A DNA stretch of 64,000 nucleotides from Nocardia sp. NRRL S-836 (GCF_001279525.1 NZ_LGDY01000002.1:18084-82083); one strand, 5' to 3'; counted from the stretch's first letter, positions 54,665 to 62,782 are shown. Numbers and translations: made by a program. The notes: generated by a model not told the origin, from the sequence alone.

Positions 54665-55036
54665 TCAGTGGTCGTGGTCGTGCTTCGGCGCGAACGGCTG
54701 AAAGATGTAGAACATCGTCACCGGTTCGTCGCCGGCGATCGTCTCGTGGTCCGCACCCGGCGGCACGACTGCGTACGAGCCGGCCGTCGCCTCGACGCCG
54801 CCGATGCTGACCGTGCCGTCGACGACCCACGTGTGCTGCGCGGCCGTGGGGTGCGCGTGGCCCGCGTCCCGGGCGCCCGGTGCCATCCGGATGAGGCCGA
54901 CGACGGTGTCGCCGTTGGGCGACCTCCACAGCAGCTTGTTCTGCAGCCCTTCGTCGCCGTGCAGCGGGAAGGACTTCATCTGCGCAAGGGCGTCCGGAGA
55001 GATGACGGTGACCTTGTTCTGCGGCGTGGCACTCAC
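54665..55036 (-). CDS. Cupin-fold small protein
   Basis: 123 aa from GTG 55036 (GGAAAGG eight bases upstream; GTG 55042 is also possible). Cupin motif 1: 'GARDAGHAHPTAAQHTWVVDGTVSIGG' with metal His residues; motif 2: 'AGSYAVVPPGADHETIAGDEPVTMFYIF'. A His-rich end 'PKHDHDH' may add metal binding. Small cupins of this type can be dioxygenases or isomerases or act as sugar/anion sensors; no specific role is visible. It stands alone. Confidence 0.85.
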   Translation of the reverse strand: MSATPQNKVTVISPDALAQMKSFPLHGDEGLQNKLLWRSPNGDTVVGLIRMAPGARDAGHAHPTAAQHTWVVDGTVSIGGVEATAGSYAVVPPGADHETIAGDEPVTMFYIFQPFAPKHDHDH

Positions 55037-55081
55037 GGGCACGGCCTTTCCGGATCAGTGGCTACGGCCGTTATATATGCG

Positions 55082-55116
55082 GTGGGACCGCCACCATTAC
55101 TTGTGGACGGTCCCAC
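55082..55116. terminator. Hairpin between the cupin and excalibur genes
   Basis: GTGGGACCG-CCAC (55082-55094) pairs with GTGG-A-CGGTCCCAC (55103-55116): 13 base pairs with one bulged A and an 8-nt loop. It lies just beyond the excalibur-gene stop on the minus strand. Confidence 0.7.
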
Positions 55117-55132
55117 GATCCGGTGATGCGCG

Positions 55133-55543
55133 TCATTCGCACGCCACGCCGTCGTTGTCCCGGTCGAGCGCCGACCGGTAGCCGGGCTGACCGCGGTAGA
55201 GCGGCGCGACTCCTGCCGCCCTGGCCGCCGCGCAGTTCGCGTAGTACGCGGACGCCGGTGGCGCGGGCGCGGGCGGCGGCGCAACGGGCTGGGGCGCAAC
55301 GGGTTGCGGGACGACGGGCTGGGGAACAACGGGCTGGGGCGCCGGTTTCACGTCGAGACCGCCGCACGACGGACCCCAGAACCCGAGCCCGGTCTGCTTC
55401 GCGACCGCCTGCGCCTGCTGGACCGCCGCGTCGGCCCCCTCCAGGGCCCGAGTGGCACCCTGGCTCACCGCGAGCACCGCGTAGTCGCTGCCGCCGGCCA
55501 GCACGAGCCGCAGGCCTGAAACCTCAACGGCTTTGCCCACCAA
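55133..55543 (-). pseudogene. Truncated nuclease-like gene keeping a C-terminal excalibur domain
   Basis: 136 codons from TTG 55543. The first ~58 residues ('VGKAVEVSGLRLVLAGGSDYAVLAVSQGATRALEGADAAVQQAQAVAKQTGLGFWGPSC') look like the tail of a thermonuclease/SNase domain ('A...AK..GLGFWGP.C'). Then a linker of PQPV repeats, then a complete excalibur motif 'YYANCAAARAAGVAPLYRGQPGYRSALDRDNDGVACE' with the DxDxDGxxCE calcium loop. Upstream the frame is closed by a TAG within about 50 bp, and the sequence passes into integrase remnant DNA at about 55570. The N-terminal half and signal peptide are therefore lost. It could still be translated as a fragment. Confidence 0.7.
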
Positions 55544-55576
55544 CGTCTTCGTGGCGAACTCGGTGGCCGCCGCCGT

Positions 55577-55726
55577 CCACCACTACGGAACGCTGCTGGT
55601 CGATCTCGACGGCCCCCGCGCGTGATCATGGCCATCCTGCAACATGCCGAGGTCTCCGTGACGACGAAGATCTACACGCAAGCTTCCTCACAGAAGACCG
55701 GGGAACGCGCTCATAAGGCTCGGTGA
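55577..55726 (+). pseudogene. Tyrosine recombinase 3' remnant, copy 1
   Basis: The frame from 55619 reads RVIMAILQHAEVSVTTKIYTQ, then ASSQKTGERAHKAR and TGA: the C-terminal box of phage integrases (H...T..IYTQ, with catalytic Tyr in KIYTQ). Upstream, 'GGAACGCTG..GTCGATCTCGACG' aligns with copy 2 (57084-57125) except for a 1-nt deletion that breaks the frame. The N-terminal catalytic part is missing. It abuts the truncated nuclease gene. Confidence 0.75.
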
Positions 55727-55778
55727 GAGCCTCGAACAGTAGCACTGCTGCGCATTGTTGCTGCACCAGCGCAACAAA

Positions 55779-55806
55779 AGGCCGCCCACTCCAAAGTGGA
55801 CGGCCT
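55779..55806 (-). terminator. Duplicate of the tRNA-Ala terminator
   Basis: GGCCGCCCACT (55780-55790)/AGTGGACGGCC (55795-55805), preceded on the plus strand by AAAA (a T-run on the minus strand). Nearly identical to the hairpin at 57282-57306 behind tRNA-Ala, and like it followed by 'GATGTGCTG', after which homology stops where the tRNA would begin. Confidence 0.75.
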
Positions 55807-55967
55807 CCGATGTGCTGCGAACCTGTCTACGCGGCGTGCAGAACCCTATTGTGACTACTCAAAAGCCTGGGCTGGCCTTCAGAACCGCCAGTCGTAAGAA
55901 GCCATTCAGCGAAGTCCGACCGACATGAAGAGCAGGGCTGCGACGTCGTGCTCCTCGCTTCAGCTGC

Positions 55968-56489
55968 TCAGACGGTGGCCCTTCCGACAGAGGTTGTGAG
56001 ACCAGGCCAGCCTTCCTCCCGCTCTTCGGGAGGTATCCAGTTCCACATCGGCGGAATCGCGGTGGGCACCCTCACAGGAGGGCTGCTCCTGGCAGTGCGT
56101 GGCTCATGTAGCAACTCTGGGCCTTTGCGCCTCCTCTGGACGGCCCTGTTCTGGTTCCGGTCGTCAATGAGATCCCGAGCTGATTGTGTCTGGAGCAGCC
56201 GGTGCACATGGCTGGAGTACCAGCGCCGACCTCCCCCTGGGGTGGGCACACCTTTGTTGTTGAGCTGCTCGGCGATCGCGCGCATGCTACGTCCTGCTAG
56301 ATGCGCGTCGACGACTCTGACCACAATCGCACGTGGGCACTGTTGTGGACGCCCCCGTCGGCCACCTTTCACGGCGGCGTCCCTCAAGCCCTTTTCAGGG
56401 CGCTTCAAGGACCACGCGCTGTCATCAACCATCAGTTCGTCACCGCGTTGGCGCAAGTTGTCGGGCGAAGGCGTTGTTGAGTGACTCAC
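55968..56489 (-). CDS. Serine-recombinase-like fragment
   Basis: 173 aa. Residues ~40-110 carry 'KGGRRGRPQQCPRAIVVRVVDAHLAGRSMRAIAEQLNNKGVPTPGGGRRWYSSHVHRLLQ', the HTH/recombinase-domain segment found after the catalytic domain of large serine recombinases. The serine catalytic domain and the zinc ribbon are absent, and the C-terminal third is of low quality. It is probably a non-functional remnant of a mobile element, or a small DNA-binding derivative. Lower GC than surrounding genes fits recent acquisition. Confidence 0.6.
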   Translation of the reverse strand: MSHSTTPSPDNLRQRGDELMVDDSAWSLKRPEKGLRDAAVKGGRRGRPQQCPRAIVVRVVDAHLAGRSMRAIAEQLNNKGVPTPGGGRRWYSSHVHRLLQTQSARDLIDDRNQNRAVQRRRKGPELLHEPRTARSSPPVRVPTAIPPMWNWIPPEEREEGWPGLTTSVGRATV

Positions 56490-56541
56490 GATTGTCTTCT
56501 CTCCCAGGCAGCATGCAGTAACGTGCTACCTGCTAGTAGAC

Positions 56542-56585
56542 GCAACCCGAAGCGGCGCTGGCACGCCGCCTGGGTTGCGCCTTTG
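56542..56585 (+). terminator. Strong hairpin in remnant DNA
   Basis: GCAACCC (56542-56548) with GGGTTGC (56572-56578) and inner GCGGCG/CGCCGC, followed by GCCTTT. It looks like an intrinsic terminator for rightward transcripts. Confidence 0.65.
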
Positions 56586-56643
56586 GTCATTCGTTGTGAA
56601 ACCACATGATCAGGAACACAACGAACCGGACCACCTGAAGGAA

Positions 56644-56678
56644 GAACCCGGCATCCCACTTCGGGGCCGGGTTCTTTC
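56644..56678 (+). terminator. Hairpin with short T-tail in remnant DNA
   Basis: GAACCCGGC (56644-56652) and GCCGGGTTC (56666-56674) form a perfect 9-bp stem, followed by TTTCT. Confidence 0.65.
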
Positions 56679-57039
56679 TAGCTCCGGGATCCCTCTGGGT
56701 GCTCGACTTCTTCCGCCTGTGTCGCAACCGACGAGACACTGTTGCACTCCTTACACTGGGGACCGGGTTCCCGGATGGGAAGCCCGTTGGCCTCACCGGC
56801 CAGCTGGAACGGTGAGGCCGCCTCAGCGAAACGGCGGCTACGAGTACGACGGTAGCTCTTTACGCCAAAGCCCCCAAATGGCATGTTCCGCAAAATGGCG
56901 ATCACGCTAAGTCATTTTCACAGGCAGGAACACCGCCCCAACCCGCAAGGGTGATGACCGTCACTCAGGATGGGTCAAGATGAGATCGCGTAGGCCCTGC
57001 ACCCGCCAAGCAGCCTTTGCCAGACAGAACGCCACGTTG

Positions 57040-57228
57040 CCCGTTCCAGGTCCGCAAGATCACGGTCCACGCCGGACGCCGATCCTGCGGAACGCTATGG
57101 CTGACCTCGACGTGCACCCGCGCATGATCATGGTCATCCTGCGCCTTGCCACGTTCCCCGTGACGATAGAGATCTACATGCAAGCCTTCGTCACAGAAGA
57201 CGAGGGACGCGCTCAAGAAGTCCGGTGA
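57040..57228 (+). pseudogene. Tyrosine recombinase 3' remnant, copy 2
   Basis: Two frames together recover an integrase C-terminus: 'KITVHAGRR' (from the conserved 'VHDARRTCGTLL' box), then after a frameshift 'ADLDVHPRMIMVILRLATFPVTIEIYMQAF' with the catalytic Tyr in EIYMQ, ending TGA at 57226. The His of the 'LRH' box is lost. More decayed than copy 1. It lies 90 bp from the 3' end of tRNA-Ala, the usual place for the int gene of a tRNA-integrated element. Confidence 0.75.
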
Positions 57229-57281
57229 GAGCCTCGATCAGTAGCACTGCTTGACATGGCCGTTGTACCGGCGACGCAAAA

Positions 57282-57306
57282 GGCCGTCCACTTAGAGTGG
57301 ACGGCC
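57282..57306 (-). terminator. Terminator of tRNA-Ala
   Basis: GGCCGTCCACT (57282-57292) and AGTGGACGGCC (57296-57306); read leftwards it is followed by TTTTGCG. It begins 11 bp after the tRNA 3' end on the minus strand. Confidence 0.8.
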
Positions 57307-57317
57307 TTGATGTGCTG

Positions 57318-57390
57318 TGGAGCTGAGGGGAATCGAACCCCTGACCTTCTCGATGCGAACGAGACGCGCTACCAACTGTGCTACAGCCCC
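57318..57390 (-). tRNA. tRNA-Ala (anticodon CGC)
   Basis: Minus strand: acceptor GGGGCTG (57384-57390) pairs with CAGCTCC with one G-U; D-arm AGCACAGTTGGTAGCGCG; anticodon stem TCTCG/CGAGA with loop TTCGCAT (anticodon CGC); T-arm AGGGG-TTCGATT-CCCCT; discriminator A. 73 nt, no encoded CCA. It is the apparent integration target of the decayed elements to its left. Confidence 0.95.
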
Positions 57391-57448
57391 TTGCGGTGTT
57401 ACGAGAGAACTATAGCAGGGCCGAAAGGGGTGTTTCACCACCCCCCTC

Positions 57449-58168
57449 CTACGCCCCCACGGCACCTCGGTACCGCAGCGACTCGACTCCGTCTAACTCG
57501 ACGAACACCGGGTCTTCGTCGTCGGAGTCGACCGGGATGGTGCCCGGACGCACGTGGTGTTCGAAGCGCGGCAGCGGCGGGAGCGCCGGGCGTTCGTCGG
57601 CGGCCTCGACGACCTCGACCTCGGTGGTCTCCAGGACCTCGGCGGCCACCGGGGTCTCCGCGTCGGCGGTCGGGGTCTGCTGCTGCGGGCCCGTCTCGCG
57701 GCGGCGCCGGACCTGCTGCAGCCGCGCGAGGCGGCGGGCGCGGATGTCCTCTTCGATCCGCACCTGGCGGCGCAGGTAGGTCAGGTAGCCGACGAGCAGG
57801 AGGTCGAGGCCTCCGTGCGCGTACCAGAGCGGCGGGTAGAAGACCCCGGCGACCACGCCCGTCACGACGGCGGCGACCAGCAGGAAGGCCACCACCCTGC
57901 GGCGGAACGCGTACTTCGCCTGCGCCACGAGCGCGGCGGTCTCCGGGTCGTAGCCACCTCGGCCGCGCCGGAACGGGCGTTCGACGTACTCCTCCTCGTC
58001 GAAGTAGTCGTCGTCGATGTCGTGGATGTCGTCGTACTCGGCGTCTGGCATGGCGTCGTACTCCTCCCCCACGCTGCGCGCACTCTCCTGGCGCTTGCGG
58101 GCCAACATGGGGACGAGGACGACCAGCCACGCCACGACCAGCGCAACGATGATCAGCGAACTCGGCAT
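57449..58168 (-). CDS. glpR: Glp receptor/SepX-like division membrane protein
   Basis: 239 aa. N-terminal transmembrane helix 'MPSSLIIVALVVAWLVVLVPML' followed by 'ARKRQESARSVGEEYDAM', an acidic segment ('DDIHDIDDDYFDEEEYVE'), then two more helices ('VVAFLLVAAVVTGVVAGVFY', 'LDLLLVGYLTYLRRQV') and a long acidic cytoplasmic tail. This topology and the conserved neighbourhood (galU-glp-GNAT-this gene-tRNA-Ala) match the membrane receptor of the gephyrin-like protein Glp in corynebacteria (GlpR) and SepX in Streptomyces, which help organise the FtsZ divisome. Assignment rests on synteny plus topology. Confidence 0.85.
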   Translation of the reverse strand: MPSSLIIVALVVAWLVVLVPMLARKRQESARSVGEEYDAMPDAEYDDIHDIDDDYFDEEEYVERPFRRGRGGYDPETAALVAQAKYAFRRRVVAFLLVAAVVTGVVAGVFYPPLWYAHGGLDLLLVGYLTYLRRQVRIEEDIRARRLARLQQVRRRRETGPQQQTPTADAETPVAAEVLETTEVEVVEAADERPALPPLPRFEHHVRPGTIPVDSDDEDPVFVELDGVESLRYRGAVGA

Positions 58169-58323
58169 TCCCCGTTCACCTCCCCCGGCCCACGCGTGGT
58201 GCTGTCACCACGCTAGTCACAACAGTCACACCAGTGTCGGAGGCACGCCGAACCCGGTGCGTACCAAAGTGTGGTGTATCACCCACTTTCGGGTGAAGCG
58301 ATTACGACGAACGGAAGCGGCCG

Positions 58324-58980
58324 TCAGGGAAGACGGGCCTCTCCGCGTGCGACCAGTCGGCGCACTAGGCCGTCCGGGACCTCTTCCGAGGTGATCGCGA
58401 AGCAGACGTGGTCGTGCCACTGTCCGGCAACATCCAGATAACGCTTGAAGAGGCCTTCCTCGCGGTATCCGGATTTCGCCAGCACACGCAGCGAGGGCCC
58501 GTTCTCGGGGCGCACGGTCGCTTCGAGGCGGTGCAGACCAGCGTCGCGGAAGGCGTGGTCGGTGAGCAACGCCACTGCCGCCGTTGCGACGCCGCCGCCC
58601 GCCCGATCGGCGGCGACCCAGTAGCCGATCCAGGCCGAGCGCAGTGCGCCGCGCACGATGTTGCCGACGGTGATCTGGCCGGCCACCTCGCCGTCGACCA
58701 GGATCATGAACGGCAGGGAGGTGCCGCGCCTGGCCAGCGCGCGCAGCGTCGACCACTGGGCGGGCCAGGACAGCACGGCGTTGCGCTCGTCCCAGCCCTC
58801 CACGGCGGTGGGTTCCCACTGCTCCAGGTACTCGCGGTCGCGGATGCGCAGCCGCGACCACTTCGCTCCGTCGAACAGGCGCGGGCCGCGCAGCACGACG
58901 GTGCCCGCGCGCACGTGGAGCGGCCCCAGCCGGACCGGCCAGCCGGGGTGCCGCCCGAGATCAGCGAAGGCGCTCATCAA
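58324..58980 (-). CDS. GNAT acetyltransferase, RimJ/RimL type
   Basis: 218 aa. 'VRLGPLHVRAGTVVLRGPRLFDGAKWSRLRIRDREYLEQWEP' opens the RimJ-like fold; motif A is 'IGYWVAADRAGGGVATAAVALLTDHAF' (the family's R/Q-x-x-G-x-G/A pattern appears as RAGGGVA); then 'HRLEATVRPENGPSLRVLAKSGYREEG'. It probably acetylates N-terminal amines of proteins; the target is unknown. The start overlaps the glp stop by 4 bp, so it belongs to the glp operon. Confidence 0.92.
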   Translation of the reverse strand: MMSAFADLGRHPGWPVRLGPLHVRAGTVVLRGPRLFDGAKWSRLRIRDREYLEQWEPTAVEGWDERNAVLSWPAQWSTLRALARRGTSLPFMILVDGEVAGQITVGNIVRGALRSAWIGYWVAADRAGGGVATAAVALLTDHAFRDAGLHRLEATVRPENGPSLRVLAKSGYREEGLFKRYLDVAGQWHDHVCFAITSEEVPDGLVRRLVARGEARLP

Positions 58981-60200
58981 CCCCTCTGGGCCAGGAAACT
59001 GACCAGCACTTCCTCGCCGACGGAGACGTCGGTGACGTCCTCGTCGACCATGATCAGGCAGTTCGCCTCCGCCAGTGACGCGAGCAGGTGCGACCCGGAC
59101 GTGCCGAGCGGCTGCACCAGGTACTCGCCGTTGTCGGCGTCGCGCAGCAGCTGGCCGCGCAGGAAGCCGCGGCGGCCCTTCGTCGACGACAGCGGTGACA
59201 GCAGCCGGGCGGAGACGGCGCGGCGGTAGGGGTTCTTCTTGCCGAGCGCGGCCCTGATCAGCGGCCTGACCAGCACCTCGAACACGACCAGCGCGCTCAT
59301 CGGGTGCGCCGGCAACAGGAACGTGGGCACCGCGTCCGGGCCCAGGCGCCCGAAGCCCTGCGCGGAGCCGGGGTGCATGGCGACGCGGGTGACGTCCATG
59401 TCGCCCAGGTCGGCGAGCGCCGCCTTGACCTCGTCGCCGACCGCGCCGCCGACACCTCCGGCGACGACGACGATCTCGGAGAGCAGCAGCCGGCCCTCCA
59501 CGACCTCCCGCAGCCGGCGCGGGTCGGCCGACATGATGCCCACCCGGCTGACCTCGGCACCGGCGTCGCGGGCGGCGGCGGCCAGCGCGTAGGAGTTCAC
59601 GTCGTAGACCTGGCCCTGGCCGGGCGTGCGGTCGACGTCGACGAGCTCCTCGCCGAGCGAGATCACCGACACCCGCGGCCTCGGGTGGACGAGCACCTTG
59701 TTGCGGCCGACGGCGGCGAGCAGGCCCACCTGGGCAGCGCCGATGGACGCGCCGCGGCGCACGGCGACGTCACCGGTCTGCACGTCCTCGCCGGTCCGGC
59801 GGACGAACCCGGCCGACGGCACGCTGCGGCTGACGGTGACCTTGGCGTGGTGGCCGTCGGTGTAGCCCAGCGGCACCACCGCGTCGGCCAGCGTGGGCAG
59901 CGGCGCGCCGGTCGCGACCCGCACCGCCTGACCCGGCTGCAACCGGCGCGGCTGCCGTGACCCCGCGGGGATCTCCCCCACGACCGGCAGCTGCACCGGG
60001 CTCGCGTTCGCACCGGACACGTCCACGCTGCGCACCGCGTACCCGTCGACCGCGGCCTGGTCGAAACCGGGCAACGCGCGTTCCGCCACGACCTCCTCCG
60101 CGCAGAGCAGGCCCTGCGACTCGGAGATCGCCACCCGCACGGGCGCCGGCCGCACCGCGGCCGCGATCACCCTGGCGAGCTGCTCGTCCACTGACCTCAT
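58977..60200 (-). CDS. glp: Gephyrin-like MoeA-family protein (Glp)
   Basis: 407 aa with MoeA domains: N-terminal 'ALPGFDQAAVDGYAVRSVDV', 'GEIPAG' and 'ATGAPLPTLADAVVPLGY'; the MogA-like domain III with 'DVNSYALAAAARDAGAEV' and 'VVVAGGVGGAVGDEVKAAL'; 'LPAHPMSALVVFEVLVRPLIRAAL'; and a C-terminal beta domain. By sequence it is a molybdopterin molybdotransferase. By location next to a GlpR/SepX-like gene, without other cofactor genes, it is more likely the Glp paralogue that binds FtsZ and its membrane receptor. The metal-insertion residues cannot be judged by eye, so both roles stay open. Confidence 0.88.
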   Translation of the reverse strand: MRSVDEQLARVIAAAVRPAPVRVAISESQGLLCAEEVVAERALPGFDQAAVDGYAVRSVDVSGANASPVQLPVVGEIPAGSRQPRRLQPGQAVRVATGAPLPTLADAVVPLGYTDGHHAKVTVSRSVPSAGFVRRTGEDVQTGDVAVRRGASIGAAQVGLLAAVGRNKVLVHPRPRVSVISLGEELVDVDRTPGQGQVYDVNSYALAAAARDAGAEVSRVGIMSADPRRLREVVEGRLLLSEIVVVAGGVGGAVGDEVKAALADLGDMDVTRVAMHPGSAQGFGRLGPDAVPTFLLPAHPMSALVVFEVLVRPLIRAALGKKNPYRRAVSARLLSPLSSTKGRRGFLRGQLLRDADNGEYLVQPLGTSGSHLLASLAEANCLIMVDEDVTDVSVGEEVLVSFLAQRG

Positions 60201-60233
60201 GTGATTGGTCCTCGCCGCCCAGGAAGCTGTTGA

Positions 60234-61118
60234 TCAGGAGTTGTCGAGGCGTTCCCGCAACCACTCGCGCAGATCGGGTCCGTACTCCGGGGTGTTGAGT
60301 GCGAAGTCAACCGCAGCGCGCAGGAATCCGGCGGGATTGCCGAGGTCGTGTCGTCCGCCGCGGTGCACGACGACGTGCACGGGGTGGCCCTCGTTGATCA
60401 GCAGCGCGATGGCGTCGGTCAGCTGCAGCTCACCGCCCGCACCGGGGGTGATGCGCTTGAGGGCGTCGAAGATCGCCCGGTCGAGCAGGTAGCGGCCGGC
60501 GGCGGCGAACGTCGACGGCGCGTCCTCCGGCTTGGGCTTCTCGACCATGCCGACGACCTGCTTGACGTCCTCGGAGCCGGTGTCGCGGACGTCGAACACG
60601 CCGTACGCGGAGATCTGCTCGCGCGGGATGTCGAACGCGAGCAGGACGCTGCCGCCCTTCTCCGCACGCACCTCCGCCATCTTCTTGAGCGCGTCCGCGG
60701 GCAGGATGATGTCGTCGGGCAGCAGCACCGCGACGGCCTCGTCCTCGCCGGTCAGGATGCCCTCGGCGCAGCCCACCGCGTGGCCGAGGCCGAGTGCCTG
60801 CTCCTGGATCGCGGTCTCGGCCTTGATCAGCTGGGGAGCGCGCCGGATCTTCTCGACCAGGTCAGTCTTGCCGCGGTCGGTGAGGGTCTGCTCCAGCTCG
60901 GGGTTCTCGTCGAAGTAGTTCGCGACCGCGGCCTTCTCCGGCGAGGTCACGATGATGAGCCGGGTGGCGCCCGCGCCGGCCGCCTCCCTGGCGACGTACT
61001 CGATGGCCGGGGTGTCGACGAGCGGCAGCAACTCCTTCGGCACGGCCTTGGTCGTGGGGAGGAAGCGAGTGCCCAGGCCGGCCGCGGGCACGATGGCGGT
61101 GTGGAAAGCGCTGCTCAT
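60234..61118 (-). CDS. galU: UTP-glucose-1-phosphate uridylyltransferase
   Basis: 294 aa from ATG 61118 (protein then starts MSSAFHTAIVPAAGLGTRFL, the nucleotide-binding G-rich loop at the expected distance). Further blocks: 'TKAVPKELLPLVDTPAIEYVAREA', 'QEQALGLGHAVGCAEGIL', 'VLLPDDIILP' and 'GAGGELQLTDAIALL'. It makes UDP-glucose for glycans and trehalose. It lies 33 bp before glp on the same strand, so galU-glp-GNAT-glpR may be one transcription unit. It diverges from the cyclo-ligase gene (38 bp between starts). Confidence 0.97.
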   Translation of the reverse strand: MSSAFHTAIVPAAGLGTRFLPTTKAVPKELLPLVDTPAIEYVAREAAGAGATRLIIVTSPEKAAVANYFDENPELEQTLTDRGKTDLVEKIRRAPQLIKAETAIQEQALGLGHAVGCAEGILTGEDEAVAVLLPDDIILPADALKKMAEVRAEKGGSVLLAFDIPREQISAYGVFDVRDTGSEDVKQVVGMVEKPKPEDAPSTFAAAGRYLLDRAIFDALKRITPGAGGELQLTDAIALLINEGHPVHVVVHRGGRHDLGNPAGFLRAAVDFALNTPEYGPDLREWLRERLDNS

Positions 61119-61156
61119 GGGCTGCGATGCTAACGACATACCGGGGGATACCCACC

Positions 61157-61723
61157 ATGACGTCCGATCTTCGTGACTGGAAGGCCACACTGCGTTCACG
61201 GTTGCTGGCCGAACGCCGTGCCGTGCCCGCCGACGTGCGGGCCGCGGAGGCCGCCGCGCTGGCCGCGCACGTGTCGCGGCTGGACGTCGGCGCCGACCAG
61301 ACCGTGTGCGCGTTCCTGCCGGTCGGGTCCGAGCCCGGCGACGCGTCGTGGCTCGACGGCCTGCGGTGCCGGGTGCTGCTGCCGGTCGTGACGGGCGACT
61401 CACCGCTCGACTGGGCGCTGCACACCGGCCCGTCCGGCCTCGCCCCGGCCGCACTGGGCCTGCTCGAACCCACCGGTCCCCGGCTCGGCGCCTCGGCGGT
61501 CGCTGGAGCCGCGCTGGTGCTCGTGCCCGCGCTGGCGGTGTCGGTGGACGGGGTGCGGCTCGGGAAGGGGAAGGGTCACTACGACCGGTCGTTGCCGCTG
61601 GTCAAGGCACCTTTGGTGGCCGTGGTCCGGGACGCCGAGGTGCTGGCGGAGGTCCCCGCGGAGCCGCACGACGTGCGGATGAACGGCGTGCTGACGCCCT
61701 CCGCTGGCCTGCGGTGGCTGTGA
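61157..61723 (+). CDS. 5-formyltetrahydrofolate cyclo-ligase
   Basis: 188 aa from ATG 61157. 'WKATLRSRLLAERRAVP' N-terminus, ATP/folate-binding 'VCAFLPVGSEPGDASWLDGL', and the family signature 'VSVDGVRLGKGKGHYDRSLP' (G-x-G-x-G-h-Y-D). It converts 5-formyl-THF to 5,10-methenyl-THF using ATP. Divergent from galU, the standard actinobacterial arrangement. Confidence 0.95.
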   Translation: MTSDLRDWKATLRSRLLAERRAVPADVRAAEAAALAAHVSRLDVGADQTVCAFLPVGSEPGDASWLDGLRCRVLLPVVTGDSPLDWALHTGPSGLAPAALGLLEPTGPRLGASAVAGAALVLVPALAVSVDGVRLGKGKGHYDRSLPLVKAPLVAVVRDAEVLAEVPAEPHDVRMNGVLTPSAGLRWL

Positions 61724-61817
61724 CTTTGACCTGGGGTGTTTGCGCTCGGGGAAGGTCCTGGGCGAAAATCGTGTTGGCACTCACAACGGTCGAGTGCCAG
61801 ATCTAGGAGCGAACCCA

Positions 61818-62156
61818 GTGCCTACGTACCAGTACGCCTGCACCGCGTGTGAGCACCGGTTCGAGGCGGTGCAGTCGTTCAGCGACGCTTCCCTCACCGA
61901 GTGCCCGGAGTGCTCTGGCAAGCTGCGCAAGCTTTTCGGCGCCGTCGGCGTGGTCTTCAAGGGCAGCGGTTTCTACCGCACGGACAGCCGTTCGGCCTCG
62001 AAGGCACCCGCGGCCTCGTCGGCGTCGTCCACGTCGTCGTCCACCGCGTCCACGTCGTCTTCTTCGTCGTCCTCGGCGTCCTCGTCGTCCTCTTCGGACT
62101 CGGCGAAGTCCTCCGCGAAGTCGTCGACGAGCTCTCCGGCGGCCGCGGCCTCCTGA
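61818..62156 (+). CDS. FmdB-family zinc-ribbon protein with poly-Ser tail
   Basis: 112 aa from GTG 61818 (SD AGGAG at 61805-61809). The ~60-residue zinc ribbon has two CxxC pairs: 'PTYQYACTACEHRFEAVQSF' and 'TECPECSGKLRKLFGAVGVVFKGSGFYRTD'. The rest is a Ser/Ala/Lys low-complexity tail ('SSTSSSTASTSSSSSSSAS') about 45 residues long. FmdB proteins are small putative regulators of unknown function; the Ser tail is longer than usual. It commonly precedes SAF-domain and mscL genes in actinobacteria. Confidence 0.9.
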   Translation: MPTYQYACTACEHRFEAVQSFSDASLTECPECSGKLRKLFGAVGVVFKGSGFYRTDSRSASKAPAASSASSTSSSTASTSSSSSSSASSSSSSDSAKSSAKSSTSSPAAAAS

Positions 62157-62227
62157 AGATCGCGAGTTGTCCACAACTTCGCGGCTCGACACCTTCGTCA
62201 TGCCCTCGCGGCCCTACCGTCGAGGGC

Positions 62228-62782
62228 ATGACGCTTTCGCCGACGTTCCCCGACCGGTTCCGCTCGCTGCTGCGCCGTGGCGTCCCCGTGGCGTGGCGCC
62301 GCTTCCTGGCACTCGGCCTGGCGCTGACAGCCGTGTCGACGTTCTTCTGGCCCGACGTGGGCCATCCCGCTGTGGTGGCCACCCGCGACCTGCCCGCCGG
62401 CGTGCCGCTCGGCCCGTCCGACGTCCGCGTGACCCCGCTCTCCTCACCCCTGCCGGGCTCGTTCCCGTCCCCGGAGCCGGTGCTCGGCCGCGCACTCGCC
62501 GCCCCGACCCGCGCGGGCGTCCCGCTGACGGACTTCGCCCTCTCCCCGCCCTCACCCGACCTGGCCTCGGTGGCGGTGCGGGTCGCTGACCAGGAGCTCG
62601 CTTCCGTTGTGCGCGTGGACAACCGCGTCGACGTGGTCTCCGCGACCGGCGAGGTCCTGGCCTCCGACGCGTTCGTGCGCGAGACCCGCGGACAAGTCGT
62701 TGTCCTGACGTTGCCGAGACGCAACGCGACGCGCGTGGCGGCGGCGTCACTCGATCATGCTTTAGCCGTTACTCTCCGCTGA
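62228..62782 (+). CDS. SAF-domain membrane-anchored protein (CpaB/RcpC-like)
   Basis: 184 aa from ATG 62228. One transmembrane helix near residues 20-40 ('[16 protein letters not shown]'), then an extracytoplasmic SAF domain: '[26 protein letters not shown]' and '[21 protein letters not shown]', followed by a small beta domain '[21 protein letters not shown]'. It resembles Flp-pilus assembly protein CpaB, but no pilus genes are near, so the name is structural only. It overlaps mscL by one base, suggesting co-expression. Confidence 0.85.
   Translation: MTLSPTFPDRFRSLLRRGVPVAWRRFLALGLALTAVSTFFWPDVGHPAVVATRDLPAGVPLGPSDVRVTPLSSPLPGSFPSPEPVLGRALAAPTRAGVPLTDFALSPPSPDLASVAVRVADQELASVVRVDNRVDVVSATGEVLASDAFVRETRGQVVVLTLPRRNATRVAAASLDHALAVTLR

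Larger units (their letters stand above)
56490..57039. other. Gene-free, relatively AT-rich remnant DNA
   Basis: No credible coding frame. It contains two hairpins (listed) and short unrelated text such as TAAGTCATTTTCACAGG. Composition is lower in GC than the core genes around it, in line with residual mobile-element DNA between the recombinase fragments. Confidence 0.65.

Noticed and set aside
56575..56910. 111-codon plus-strand frame in remnant DNA
   Set aside because: It runs through a hairpin with T-tail and has no recognisable motif or SD.
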